21,427 nucleotides of DNA, taken from an uncultured Porphyromonas sp. (GTDB taxonomy: Bacteria > Bacteroidota > Bacteroidia > Bacteroidales > Porphyromonadaceae). The notes beneath the pieces are model-generated. The model was given only the letters and a program-made list of their open reading frames with translations. It was not told the DNA's origin and made no database searches. The stretch is from positions 1-21,427 of the forward strand of contig URDQ01000028.1 in NCBI GenBank assembly GCA_900546675.1. The letters run 5' to 3'. Shown here in pieces: positions 1 through 7,782 of the stretch. A program made the position numbers and the translations under genes. How positions within the stretch are numbered: the stretch's first letter is position 1; each line of letters begins with the position of its first letter.

Positions 1-91
1 TTTATCAGAAGCTCGATGAAACCAATTCAGTTGCATTTGATAGTTGAATCTACAGATTCCCTCCGATCTCTAACATCTAATCTCTTTTTCG

Positions 92-99
92 TACCTTTG
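92..99 (+). promoter_or_regulatory. Putative -7 box for the AI-2E/dnaX pair
   Basis: TACCTTTG matches the Bacteroidetes -7 consensus TAnnTTTG. It lies about 40 bases before the ATG at 141, a reasonable leader length. I find no TTG or TTTG at the expected upstream distance, so only half of the promoter is supported. Bases 1-91 otherwise show nothing I can name. Confidence 0.35.
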
Positions 100-140
100 G
101 GTGAAAGTTGACTAGTTCCTATACGATATTTCTCAAACTT

Positions 141-1439
141 ATGTCTAGCTCTATGACAACAGATAACAAAGTTCCTAACAACTCCTCGGAGTCGTCTACG
201 GCCAAGTGTTGTGACCATATCTCTCCCGAAGACTTGACGCATAGTCGTACGAAGCACGGAGAGCCTGTATATAGAGTCTCCTTCTGGACGCCACGCACCT
301 CCCTGATTACGCTGATTCTCATCTTGATGCTGATCATCGGCAAGCATGCCCTCCCCTATATGAGTGGCGTGCTGGGCGCCCTGACTATTTACGTCCTCCT
401 GCGAGGTCAGATGAAGTGGCTCGTCGAGCGCAAGCATTGGGGGCGCAATTGGGCAGCATCGCTACTGACGATCGAGGCTATCTTTTTCTTCCTCATACCG
501 CTTCTTGTGATTGTCTTGATGCTGATCGACCTCTTCTCGTCGTTTGACCCCGAGTCGCTCAATGTGCTGACGGTACAAGCGCAAGAGGTGATCAGAAATG
601 TGGAGGAGCGCTTTGGCATAGAGCTATGGAGTAATGAAAACATACAGAAGCTGACAAGCTTCTCGACCACGCTCGTAAAGGGTCTGCTGCAGGGGATGTC
701 TTCGTTCTTCCTGAATGCCTTTGTCATCCTCTTTCTCCTCTACTTTATGCTACGCGGTTATGACCAGTTTGAGGCTGCGGTGGAGGAGCTACTACCCTTT
801 ACCGAGTGCAATAAGCAGACGGTCTCCAATGAGACCATCAGCATCGTCAAGAGCAATGCCATCGGCATCCCGCTCTTGGCTCTAGTGCAGGGAGTCTTTG
901 CGTACATCGGCTATCTGATCTTTGGTGTAAATAATGCGCTACTCTTTGCGGTGCTGACGACCTTTACAACGATCATCCCAGTGCTTGGTACGATGATCGT
1001 ATGGATCCCGATAGCAGTCGTCATGGGGATCAATGGGGACTGGCTCAATGCGATCCTCCTAGCGCTATACGGCTTTATCGTCATCGGGGGTGTGGACAAT
1101 GTGGCTCGCCTACTCCTACAGAAGCAGATGGCCAATATTCACCCGCTGATCACGATCTTCGGAGTCTTCATCGGTCTCTCGCTCTTTGGCTTCTGGGGCG
1201 TCATCTTCGGGCCACTGATCCTCTCCCTGATCGTACTCTTTATCAATCTCTATCGTCACGACTTCGTACCAGGCTCGAAGGCTAAGCCGACCGCCTCTAC
1301 AGAGCTTCAGGAGAAAAAGTCTCTCGAGCGTCTCACCAAAATTGTACAGAACAACGGGTTCTCAGCGCTGACCAAGTCTGAGCAGGAGCGCTACAAGGAG
1401 GCGCACACAGACGATGATAACCCTAAGACAGATGAGTGA
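141..1439 (+). CDS. AI-2E family transporter (PerM/YdiK-type membrane protein)
   Basis: A 432-residue polytopic inner-membrane protein. After a polar N-terminal tail of about 50 residues come paired hydrophobic segments, then a soluble stretch (FDPESLNVLTVQAQEVIRNV region). The C-terminal half is strongly hydrophobic and carries family hallmarks: LLYFMLRGYDQF, IIPVLGTMIVWIP, VDNVARLLL, HPLITIFGVFIGL and FGFWGVIFGPL. The family includes the proposed AI-2 exporter TqsA and Na+/H+ antiporters, so the substrate cannot be told from sequence. The frame extends back to a TTG at 108. I prefer the ATG at 141 because it gives an ordinary polar start and follows the putative promoter by a normal distance; 153 is also possible. 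The C-terminal tail is charged. The gene overlaps the likely dnaX start by 8 bases (ATGAGTGA), so the two are probably translationally coupled. No functional link to DNA replication is evident. Confidence 0.85.
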   Translation: MSSSMTTDNKVPNNSSESSTAKCCDHISPEDLTHSRTKHGEPVYRVSFWTPRTSLITLILILMLIIGKHALPYMSGVLGALTIYVLLRGQMKWLVERKHWGRNWAASLLTIEAIFFFLIPLLVIVLMLIDLFSSFDPESLNVLTVQAQEVIRNVEERFGIELWSNENIQKLTSFSTTLVKGLLQGMSSFFLNAFVILFLLYFMLRGYDQFEAAVEELLPFTECNKQTVSNETISIVKSNAIGIPLLALVQGVFAYIGYLIFGVNNALLFAVLTTFTTIIPVLGTMIVWIPIAVVMGINGDWLNAILLALYGFIVIGGVDNVARLLLQKQMANIHPLITIFGVFIGLSLFGFWGVIFGPLILSLIVLFINLYRHDFVPGSKAKPTASTELQEKKSLERLTKIVQNNGFSALTKSEQERYKEAHTDDDNPKTDE

Positions 1440-3225
1440 CAACTTCATAGTATCAGCGCGTAAGTACCGCCCGCAGACTTTTGATGAGATGCTCGGGCAG
1501 GAGGCTATATGCCTCACGCTCAAGAGTGCTATCAAGCAGGGTAAGATAGCTCATGCGTACCTTTTCTGTGGCCCTCGTGGTGTGGGCAAAACGTCTGCAG
1601 CACGTATCCTAGCTCGCACGATCAACTGTGAGCAGCTCACCCCCGAGGGGGAGGCATGTGGCGTATGCCCCAACTGTCAGGCAGCGCTACATCAGCGAGC
1701 CTTCAACATATACGAGCTAGATGCTGCCTCCAACAACTCGGTCGACGATATACGTCGTCTCAACGAGGATGTCTACATACGTCCGCAGCAAGGCAAGTAC
1801 AAGGTTTACATCATCGATGAGGTGCATATGCTCTCATCGGGTGCGTTCAATGCTTTTCTCAAAACGCTTGAGGAGCCACCGGGCTATGTGGTCTTTATCC
1901 TAGCGACAACTGAAAAGGACAAAGTCCTCCCGACGATCCTCTCGCGCTGTCAGGTGTATGACTTCAAGCCGATACCGCCAGAGCAGATTGCTGAGCAGCT
2001 ACGACGTGTGGCTGATGCCGAGGGGTTGCAGTACGATCCACGCTCATTCGACACGATAGCGCGGATTGCTGACGGAGGTATGCGCGATGCGCTCTCGCTC
2101 TTTGACCGCTTGGCTAGTACAGCGCAAGACGGAGTCATCTCCTACGGGCAGACATTGCAGACGCTCAACATACTGGACGACGAGTACTACTTTTACTTCA
2201 CTACTTACCTATATAGTGGTGACTACAAGCGTACGCTCTTACTCCTCGATGAGCTCCTCGGCAAAGGGGTCGCTATGCGACAACTGATCATCGGACTGGC
2301 GGACTTTATGCGCAATCTGCTGGTGGCACGGACTCCAGAGACGGCGCAGCTCTTCCCCTATACGGGCGTTCATGCAGAGCGGTTTACGACGCTAGCGCAG
2401 CAGATCCATCCGCTCTTTCTCTATAAGTCTATCTCTAAGTTGGTCGCCTGCGAGCGCAACTACCGCTCATCGCAAGCTAAGCGTCTCCTCGTCGAGCTGA
2501 CACTGATGGGTATCTCGGAGATGTGTGGAGCGTTTAAGAATGCTACGGTCGCTCCTGCGACGACAGTGGCAGCGCCTAGTCAGCCTGCAGCGACTACTAC
2601 CCCGACTGCCCCAGCGACTACAGCGCCACAAGAGAGTAGTGTGCAGACCCCGCAAGCGACCTATCAGACAACGCCTACGCCCAGCGAAAAAAAAAAGAGT
2701 CCGCAGCTAGCGACTAGTCAGCCGAAGCAATACACCCCTAGAGGCTCCTCCCTACGTATATCTGCACTCAAGCGTCAAGCAGAGGAGACGCTCACGGCAC
2801 AGCAAGCCTCTGCCACTCAGGCGGACGACGACTCAGATGCCTCTAAGTCTGCCCAGCGTGACGAGCCAGTCACACCCGACGAACTGCTCAAGTGGTGGCT
2901 CACCTTTGCTGATGAGGAGCTCACGGACGATGCCTACCTCTCACAGCTACTCCACACGGTGACGCCTGAGCTACAACCGCCTCATAGGCTCAAAGTCTCT
3001 CTGGTGAGCAACATACAGCTAGAGTCGTTCGAGCGGGTCGAGCGTGCGTTGCTGCGCTATCTCAAGGCTAAGCTACACAACGATCACCTCACGCTGGCAA
3101 AAGAGGTCGCAGCTGTCGAGCAGGCGCAGCACGCCTCGACAGCGCAGGAGCGTGCGGCTTACTATGTGGAGAACTTCAAAGAGGTGGCTTATCTGACGAA
3201 GACGCTCGACCTACGCATCAAGTGA
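1432..3225 (+). CDS. dnaX: DNA polymerase III subunit tau/gamma
   Basis: Clamp-loader ATPase of the replicative polymerase. Numbering from the ATG at 1432 (597 aa), the AAA+ core shows Walker A GPRGVGKTS (47-55), a zinc-binding cysteine set (C66, C76, C79, C82), Walker B DEVH (129-132), sensor-1 ATTE (158-161) and the SRC motif (171-173). Residues from about 370 to 440 are a low-complexity Ala/Thr/Pro/Gln linker, followed by a C-terminal region (from about 480) presumed to bind the polymerase. An in-frame ATG at 1414 would add six residues. The start at 1432 is preferred because MSDNFIVSARKYRP resembles family N-termini and because it gives the 8-base overlap with the upstream stop. The linker is encoded over ten consecutive A residues (2687-2696), giving E-K-K-K; slippage there would yield a short gamma-like form (see separate entry). 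At 597 aa it is slightly shorter than E. coli tau (643). Confidence 0.95.
   Translation: MSDNFIVSARKYRPQTFDEMLGQEAICLTLKSAIKQGKIAHAYLFCGPRGVGKTSAARILARTINCEQLTPEGEACGVCPNCQAALHQRAFNIYELDAASNNSVDDIRRLNEDVYIRPQQGKYKVYIIDEVHMLSSGAFNAFLKTLEEPPGYVVFILATTEKDKVLPTILSRCQVYDFKPIPPEQIAEQLRRVADAEGLQYDPRSFDTIARIADGGMRDALSLFDRLASTAQDGVISYGQTLQTLNILDDEYYFYFTTYLYSGDYKRTLLLLDELLGKGVAMRQLIIGLADFMRNLLVARTPETAQLFPYTGVHAERFTTLAQQIHPLFLYKSISKLVACERNYRSSQAKRLLVELTLMGISEMCGAFKNATVAPATTVAAPSQPAATTTPTAPATTAPQESSVQTPQATYQTTPTPSEKKKSPQLATSQPKQYTPRGSSLRISALKRQAEETLTAQQASATQADDDSDASKSAQRDEPVTPDELLKWWLTFADEELTDDAYLSQLLHTVTPELQPPHRLKVSLVSNIQLESFERVERALLRYLKAKLHNDHLTLAKEVAAVEQAQHASTAQERAAYYVENFKEVAYLTKTLDLRIK
2686..2717 (+). 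other. Candidate programmed slippage site in dnaX (tau/gamma switch)
   Basis: Ten A residues (2687-2696) followed by G are read as GAA AAA AAA AAG. This contains A AAA AAG in the same register as the E. coli dnaX -1 frameshift heptamer. In the -1 frame (or after insertion of one A in the transcript) translation adds E-S-A-A-S-D and stops at TAG 2715-2717, giving 428 residues. In the +1 frame (loss of one A) it adds R-V-R-S and stops at TAG 2708-2710, giving 425 residues. E. coli gamma is 431 residues. No purine-rich stimulator is visible upstream. The only downstream structure is a weak 5-bp hairpin (2706-2710 with 2714-2718). Transcriptional slippage, as known for Thermus dnaX, therefore seems likelier than E. 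coli-style ribosomal frameshifting. Whether slippage occurs is an inference. Confidence 0.55.
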
Positions 3226-3613
3226 TGCCCCCCCACTACGAATAGAATGTTTTAGCCAAACGAGATGAAGTGTAAATAGACGCACTCAAGTCTCAAGACG
3301 CTTTTGGGGTAGGAGGGAGCGTTTCTCACGTGAAGATTTGCAGATCTCCACGTGGGAAAAGAAAAATCCCCACGTAGGCGAGAAATAAAACTTCGGAAGA
3401 ATGAAATCACAAGTCCGAAGAGTTTTCCCTCATCTCACGGGATAATCAGAGATTGCTGCCAAGGAATTTCCGATTTCCTCTACGGGAATTAGCCAGCACT
3501 TTCGAAGGAAAAAGCTTCAGATTTGTGCAGGGTAGATGAGAGATGTCCAGTTTTTTCACTACCTTAGTAGACCGTATACGATTACTCACTTCAAATAAAC
3601 AGAAGATTATCTC
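3226..3613. other. Non-coding gap with palindromic modules between dnaX and pyrF
   Basis: 388 bases with no credible gene on either strand; the minus-strand frame crossing its end lacks codon bias and overlaps pyrF. It holds a chain of short palindromic modules: TCTCACGTGA near 3325, the repeat at 3345-3420, then a stretch that includes GGAATTTCC near 3460. The later part resembles the other copy near the window's right end, where CATCTCACG also occurs. No clear rho-independent terminator follows dnaX. I also find no TAnnTTTG box before pyrF, although a promoter is expected in this gap. Confidence 0.6.
3345..3420. repeat. Intergenic palindromic repeat, copy A
   Basis: This stretch aligns along most of its length with 21353-21427, including an identical 15-base core at 3383-3397 (AAATAAAACTTCGGA). 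It can fold into two hairpins: ACGTGGG (3350-3356) with CCCACGT (3369-3375) around an A-rich loop, and CTTCGGA (3391-3397) with TCCGAAG (3414-3420). The sequence is AT-rich between GC-rich stems. It is probably a member of a dispersed repeat family; it carries no coding capacity. Confidence 0.6.
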
Positions 3614-4447
3614 ATGAATCGCGAGCAAATCATAGCACAAATACGAGCCAAGCGGAGCTATCTCTGCGTGGGTCTCGATCCAGATATACAGAAGTTGCCT
3701 CCACACCTGCTGAAGGGGGATAATCCTATTCTGGACTTTAACAAAGCGATCATCGATGCCACTGCACAGTACGCTATCGCCTTTAAGCTCAACCTAGCTT
3801 TCTATGAAACGCTGGGAGCCTTCGGTATGCAGGTCTTTGGCGATACGGTGGACTACATACGTCAGAATTATCCTGAGCAGCTGATTATAGCCGATGCTAA
3901 GCGTGGCGACATAGGCAATACGAGCAAGATGTATGCGCGTGCCTTCTATGAGAACTTTAAGGTTGATGCGCTCACCGTGGCGCCCTATATGGGTAGCGAT
4001 AGCGTGCTACCTTTCCTAGAGTATAGCGACAAGTGGGTGATCCTACTTGCCTTGACGAGCAATCAGGGTGCGCAGGACTTTCAGATGCTCCATACGGGCG
4101 AGGAAACTTGCCTCTTCGAGCAGGTACTCAAGACAGCTCTGAGCTGGGAGGGTGCGGATCATATTATGTTTGTCGTGGGTGCTACGCAGAGCAATCTGAT
4201 GGAGCGTGTGCGGGCGGTGTCTCCTAATGCGTTCCTCCTCGTGCCGGGCGTAGGTGCGCAGGGCGGTAGCCTAGAGGCGGTCGCAGAGCATGCGATGACG
4301 AGCGACTGCGGACTGATCGTCAATAGTTCGCGAGGTATCATCTACGCTGGCAATGACGAGCGCTTTGCCTCAGCTGCAGCGCAGGCTGCCTCGGACCTAG
4401 CACGCCAGATGGAGCAGACGCTCATAGACAAGGGTATCATAGACTAA
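3614..4447 (+). CDS. pyrF: Orotidine 5'-phosphate decarboxylase (type 2)
   Basis: Catalyses the last step of UMP synthesis, decarboxylating OMP to UMP in the cytosol. The 277-residue length and layout fit the longer type 2 subfamily common in Bacteroidetes and Actinobacteria. Visible motifs are VGLDPD (19-24), FKLN (57-60, substrate-binding Lys), the catalytic signature DAKRGDIGNTS (94-104, with D94, K96 and D99), and VPGVGAQGG in the C-terminal phosphate-binding part. The ATG at 3614 is the first in frame, and the protein aligns with family N-termini from there. It is the first gene of a rightward cluster; lpxD starts 14 bases after its stop, so co-transcription with the lipid A genes is likely although the pathways differ. 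Confidence 0.95.
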   Translation: MNREQIIAQIRAKRSYLCVGLDPDIQKLPPHLLKGDNPILDFNKAIIDATAQYAIAFKLNLAFYETLGAFGMQVFGDTVDYIRQNYPEQLIIADAKRGDIGNTSKMYARAFYENFKVDALTVAPYMGSDSVLPFLEYSDKWVILLALTSNQGAQDFQMLHTGEETCLFEQVLKTALSWEGADHIMFVVGATQSNLMERVRAVSPNAFLLVPGVGAQGGSLEAVAEHAMTSDCGLIVNSSRGIIYAGNDERFASAAAQAASDLARQMEQTLIDKGIID

Positions 4448-4461
4448 TATATATAAGGTAG

Positions 4462-5490
4462 ATGTACACAGTTGCAGACATTGCCAAGCTAATCGGTGGT
4501 ACGATAGAAGGTGACGGCACGGCTCAGCTACAAGGCTTCGCAGGCATCGAGCAGGCGAAGGCGGGGGACTTGAGTTTCCTAGCTAATATGAAGTATGAGC
4601 CTTACCTCTACACGACACACGCCTCAGCGGTACTCGTCGACGAGCGATTTGCTCCCACACAGCCCTGCTCCACGACGTTGATCCGTGTGGCAAACCCTTA
4701 CGAGACGCTCTCACAGCTGATGCGACTCTACGTCTCTCAGCAGGAGCCTCACTGGACGGGTGTCCACCCGACGGCTATCATAGACCCTTCGGTAGAGATA
4801 CCTAAGGAGTGCATCATCGGTCCGTACGTCTGTATCGAAGCGGATGTCAAGCTGGGCGAGCAGGTCGTCATCTCGGCACACTGCGTCATCGGAGCCAACA
4901 GCTCTATCGGTGACCACACGACACTCTACCCACGGGTCACGCTCTACTCGGATAGTATCATCGGGCATCACTGCCGTATCCATACGGGTACGGTGATCGG
5001 TGCCGACGGCTTTGGCTTTGCCCCTACGGATCATGGCTATGACAAGATCCCGCAGATAGGACATGTGGAGATAGGAGACTATGTGGAGATAGGGGCGAAT
5101 AGTTGCATCGATCGCGCTACGATGGGTGTGACGCGTATCGCTTCGGGAGTTAAGATCGACAACCTCGTACAGATAGGACACAACTGTACAGTCGATGAGC
5201 ATACCGTCATCGCAGCCCAAGCGGGACTAGCTGGATCGGCACACATCAAGGAGTGGTGTCAGCTAGGCGGTCAGGTGGGCATAGCAGGTCACCTCACCGT
5301 GGGCGATCACTCGCAGCTCGGTGGCCAGACGGGCGTACTAGGCGACCTCCAGCCACACAGCGTCGTGATGGGTGCTCCCGCTATGCCTGTGGGCAAGGCG
5401 CTCCGAGCCTTTGCCACGCTTCCTAAGCTCCCTGAGCTGATGCGCCGTGTAGACAAGCTCGAAGAGCAAGCCTCCTCGGAGGCTAAATAG
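4462..5490 (+). CDS. lpxD: UDP-3-O-(3-hydroxyacyl)glucosamine N-acyltransferase
   Basis: Third step of lipid A synthesis: transfers a hydroxyacyl chain from ACP to the free amine of UDP-3-O-acyl-glucosamine. The 342-residue protein has the usual N-terminal uridine-binding domain (1-100, with GDLSFLANMKY near 35-45), then a left-handed parallel beta-helix of hexapeptide repeats (about 103-300), for example VVISAHCVIGANSSIG. The helix ends in a short charged helical tail (RRVDKLEEQ). The catalytic His is H240 in QIGHN, matching H239 of E. coli. GADGFGFAP (180-188) is a strongly conserved family segment. Its product class is the step after LpxC, which is encoded next, 31 bases downstream. An AAGG lies just before the ATG; Shine-Dalgarno use is rare in this phylum, so I give it little weight. 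Confidence 0.96.
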   Translation: MYTVADIAKLIGGTIEGDGTAQLQGFAGIEQAKAGDLSFLANMKYEPYLYTTHASAVLVDERFAPTQPCSTTLIRVANPYETLSQLMRLYVSQQEPHWTGVHPTAIIDPSVEIPKECIIGPYVCIEADVKLGEQVVISAHCVIGANSSIGDHTTLYPRVTLYSDSIIGHHCRIHTGTVIGADGFGFAPTDHGYDKIPQIGHVEIGDYVEIGANSCIDRATMGVTRIASGVKIDNLVQIGHNCTVDEHTVIAAQAGLAGSAHIKEWCQLGGQVGIAGHLTVGDHSQLGGQTGVLGDLQPHSVVMGAPAMPVGKALRAFATLPKLPELMRRVDKLEEQASSEAK

Positions 5491-5521
5491 ACACATTTGT
5501 AAAAGCAGACACACTCACGTT

Positions 5522-6904
5522 ATGAATCAGTACACACTCGCTACGACACTCACCTTCCAAGGTGTAGGCCTTCACACGGGAGCCAACCGCACCTTGACCC
5601 TTTCACCGGCGGACCCCCACAGTGGTTACCAAATTTGTCGCTCCGACCTCGAGGGTCACCCCGTGATACCCGCTTATGCGGACTATGTCACGACAACGCA
5701 GCGTGCTACTCGTATAGAGCGTGGCGCTGTACAGGTCTCTACACTCGAGCATTGCCTCAGCGCACTCTATGCGCTCGGTGTAGACAACTGCCTCATCACG
5801 GTAGATGGTGACGAAGCACCTATACTAGATGGCTCGGCACAGCCTTATGTGCAGGCAATCCAAGAGGCAGGGCTTAAGGAGCAGTCTGCTGTTCGTGAGG
5901 TCTTTGTGGTGCGTAAGCCTATCGAGGTGAGAGATGAGGAGACGGGAGCTTCCATTCTCCTACTTCCCTCGGATCAGCTTGGTGTAGAGGCGCACTTGAG
6001 CTTTGCCTCCCCACTGCTGAGCAACCAATACGCTTCGCTGCGTGACCTGAGTCACTATAGCGAGGAGGTGGCTGAGGCACGCTCCTTCGTCTTCGTACGA
6101 GAGATACTGCCTCTCCTTAGCCAAGGCTTGATCAAGGGCGGAGACCTAGCCAATGCGATGGTGATCAACGATGAGCCACTCGCTGAAGGTGATGCTAAGG
6201 CGCTGGCAGAGGCTCTGCATCGTCCTGTCGCTGAGGTGAATCAGCTAGGTGTGATCAACCCGAAGGAGGGCATAACCAACGAGCCTGCACGCCACAAGAT
6301 CCTAGACATCCTAGGCGATCTAGCCCTCGCAGGCATCTTCGTACAGGGACATATCATAGCGACCAAGCCTGGTCATAAGATTAATAATAAGCTGGCACGG
6401 GCGATCCGCAAGGAGATCAAGGGTATGGAGACACAGCCTCCCGTTTACGATCCCAATGCGACACCTGTGCTCGATCTGAACCAGATCAAAGGTCTCCTCC
6501 CCCACCGCTATCCCTTCCTCCTGGTGGACAAGGTGATCCATCTAGACAAGGATCATATCGTGGGGGTTAAGAATGTGAGCTTCAACGAGACCTTCTTCCT
6601 CGGACACTTTCCCACAGAGCCTGTTATGCCAGGCGTGCTCATCGTCGAGGCGATGGCGCAGACGGCTGGACTACTCGTACTCAGTGGCATAGAAGACCCC
6701 GAGCGCTACTCGACCTACTTCTTGACGATCAACAATGTGAAGTTTAGAAACAAGGTGGTGCCAGGCGATACGCTCCTCTTTAAGGTGATGCTCACCAGTG
6801 AGGTGCGTCGTGGCTTGGCTAGTGTCAGAGGATTGACCTTCGTGGGTAGTCAGTTGGTTTGTGAGGCTGACTTTATGGCCCAAATAGTAAAGAATAAGGA
6901 GTAA
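5522..6904 (+). CDS. lpxC/fabZ: Bifunctional UDP-3-O-acyl-N-acetylglucosamine deacetylase / 3-hydroxyacyl-ACP dehydratase
   Basis: A natural two-domain fusion of 460 residues. Residues 1 to about 305 are LpxC, the zinc deacetylase that commits the pathway to lipid A. Zinc ligands are visible as H77 (LEHCLSAL) and H258/D262 (HKILDILGD), with H285 as the likely catalytic His. Residues about 317-458 are FabZ, the dehydratase of fatty acid elongation, with PHRYPFLLVD (327-336), catalytic H362 in GHFP and E376 in VEAMAQ. The link is a short Pro-rich stretch near 305-315. Both domains keep all key residues, so both should be active. This fusion is known from Bacteroidetes and is not new. LpxC and FabZ compete for, or feed from, the same 3-hydroxyacyl-ACP pool, so joining them may fix their ratio (inference). 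lpxA follows after 17 bases. Confidence 0.96.
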   Translation: MNQYTLATTLTFQGVGLHTGANRTLTLSPADPHSGYQICRSDLEGHPVIPAYADYVTTTQRATRIERGAVQVSTLEHCLSALYALGVDNCLITVDGDEAPILDGSAQPYVQAIQEAGLKEQSAVREVFVVRKPIEVRDEETGASILLLPSDQLGVEAHLSFASPLLSNQYASLRDLSHYSEEVAEARSFVFVREILPLLSQGLIKGGDLANAMVINDEPLAEGDAKALAEALHRPVAEVNQLGVINPKEGITNEPARHKILDILGDLALAGIFVQGHIIATKPGHKINNKLARAIRKEIKGMETQPPVYDPNATPVLDLNQIKGLLPHRYPFLLVDKVIHLDKDHIVGVKNVSFNETFFLGHFPTEPVMPGVLIVEAMAQTAGLLVLSGIEDPERYSTYFLTINNVKFRNKVVPGDTLLFKVMLTSEVRRGLASVRGLTFVGSQLVCEADFMAQIVKNKE

Positions 6905-6921
6905 ACAATCATATCCACTAT

Positions 6922-7713
6922 ATGGCTCAAACGCTTATATCTCCTCTGGCTCAGATAGATCCTGAAGCACAGATAGGAGCTGAGGTGACGATCGGACCTT
7001 TTGTCACCATCGAGGCCAATACGGTCGTCGGTGACCGCACGGTCCTAGACCAAGGCTGCATGATACGCAGCGGAGCGCGCATCGGTAGCGACTGTCACAT
7101 ACATCCCTACGCTGTCATAGCTGGGATACCGCAAGACCTTAAGTTCAAAGGGGAAGAGACGACCGCTGTCATCGGTGACCATACGACCATACGAGAGTTC
7201 GCTACGGTCAATCGTGGTACCGCCTCGCGTGGCACGACAGTCATCGGTAGTAACTGCCTCATCATGGCTTACTCACACGTAGCACATGACTGCATCCTCA
7301 AGGATCACATTATCCTAGGCAATGCGACACAGCTCGCTGGGGAGGTCGAGATAGACGACTACGCTATCCTCAGCGGTGCCGTGCTGGTGCATCAGTTCGT
7401 ACGCATCTCGCAGCATGTGATGATACAGGGAGGATCTAAGGTAACTAAAGACATACCGCCCTACTGTCTCGTGGGGCGTGATCCGATCGTTTACTGTGGC
7501 ATCAATATTGTAGGGCTACGTCGCAGAGGCTTCACCAATGAGCAGATCTTCCTGATCAACGACATCTACCGCACACTGTATCAGGGGGGACTCAACAATA
7601 GCGAGGCGCTCGTAGAGATACAGAGTCGCTATCCACAGGGCTACGAGCGAGACCTGATCTACAACTTCATCAGCGACAGCAAGCGTGGCATCGTAAGGGG
7701 GTCTATGGATTAG
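6922..7713 (+). CDS. lpxA: Acyl-ACP--UDP-N-acetylglucosamine O-acyltransferase
   Basis: First step of lipid A synthesis: moves a 3-hydroxyacyl chain from ACP to the 3-OH of UDP-GlcNAc. 263 residues, the usual family length. The N-terminal two-thirds is a hexapeptide-repeat beta-helix (IGAEVTIGPFVTIEANTVVG and following coils). The catalytic His is H122 in MAYSHVAHD, equivalent to E. coli H125. AGIPQDLKF (67-75) and the C-terminal helical part (RRGFTNEQIFLINDIYRTLY, about 201-220) are typical. The C-terminal region contributes to trimer contacts and ACP binding in the family. It is encoded in one run with lpxD and lpxC-fabZ; a 69-base gap separates it from the next gene. Confidence 0.96.
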   Translation: MAQTLISPLAQIDPEAQIGAEVTIGPFVTIEANTVVGDRTVLDQGCMIRSGARIGSDCHIHPYAVIAGIPQDLKFKGEETTAVIGDHTTIREFATVNRGTASRGTTVIGSNCLIMAYSHVAHDCILKDHIILGNATQLAGEVEIDDYAILSGAVLVHQFVRISQHVMIQGGSKVTKDIPPYCLVGRDPIVYCGINIVGLRRRGFTNEQIFLINDIYRTLYQGGLNNSEALVEIQSRYPQGYERDLIYNFISDSKRGIVRGSMD

Positions 7714-7782
7714 CTTGAGACAAAAGCTCTCAGAGACCATAGCTATGTAGCAATCAACCAACTAAACAGACCAGCTGAAACA

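Noticed and set aside
1..36. A minus-strand ATG at 34-36 opens a 12-codon frame running off the left edge.
   Set aside because: Too short to judge, and no promoter is visible for it.
3..47. Frame 3 at the left edge reads YQKLDETNSVAFDS and then a stop, which could be the end of an upstream rightward gene.
   Set aside because: Only 14 residues are visible, with no recognisable motif; another frame is also open to position 111. It cannot be supported from this window.
108..140. TTG at 108 as start of the AI-2E protein.
   Set aside because: The added eleven residues do not look like a family N-terminus, and it would leave only about 9 bases after the putative -7 box; ATG 141 is preferred.
1414..1431. 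ATG at 1414 as dnaX start.
   Set aside because: It adds only MITLRQ, unlike DnaX N-termini, and lies deeper inside the upstream gene; ATG 1432 gives the typical short overlap.
3446..3706. Minus-strand open frame across the dnaX-pyrF gap.
   Set aside because: It overlaps the pyrF start, has no recognisable motif and its composition is like non-coding sequence.
4711..5220. Long minus-strand frame (169 codons) inside lpxD.
   Set aside because: It is the mirror of a well-conserved gene, rich in Asp/Arg as expected for an antisense shadow, with no family resemblance.
5522..6904. LpxC-FabZ fusion as a novelty.
   Set aside because: This fusion is already known from Bacteroidetes and both domains are intact; it is reported only as a feature.
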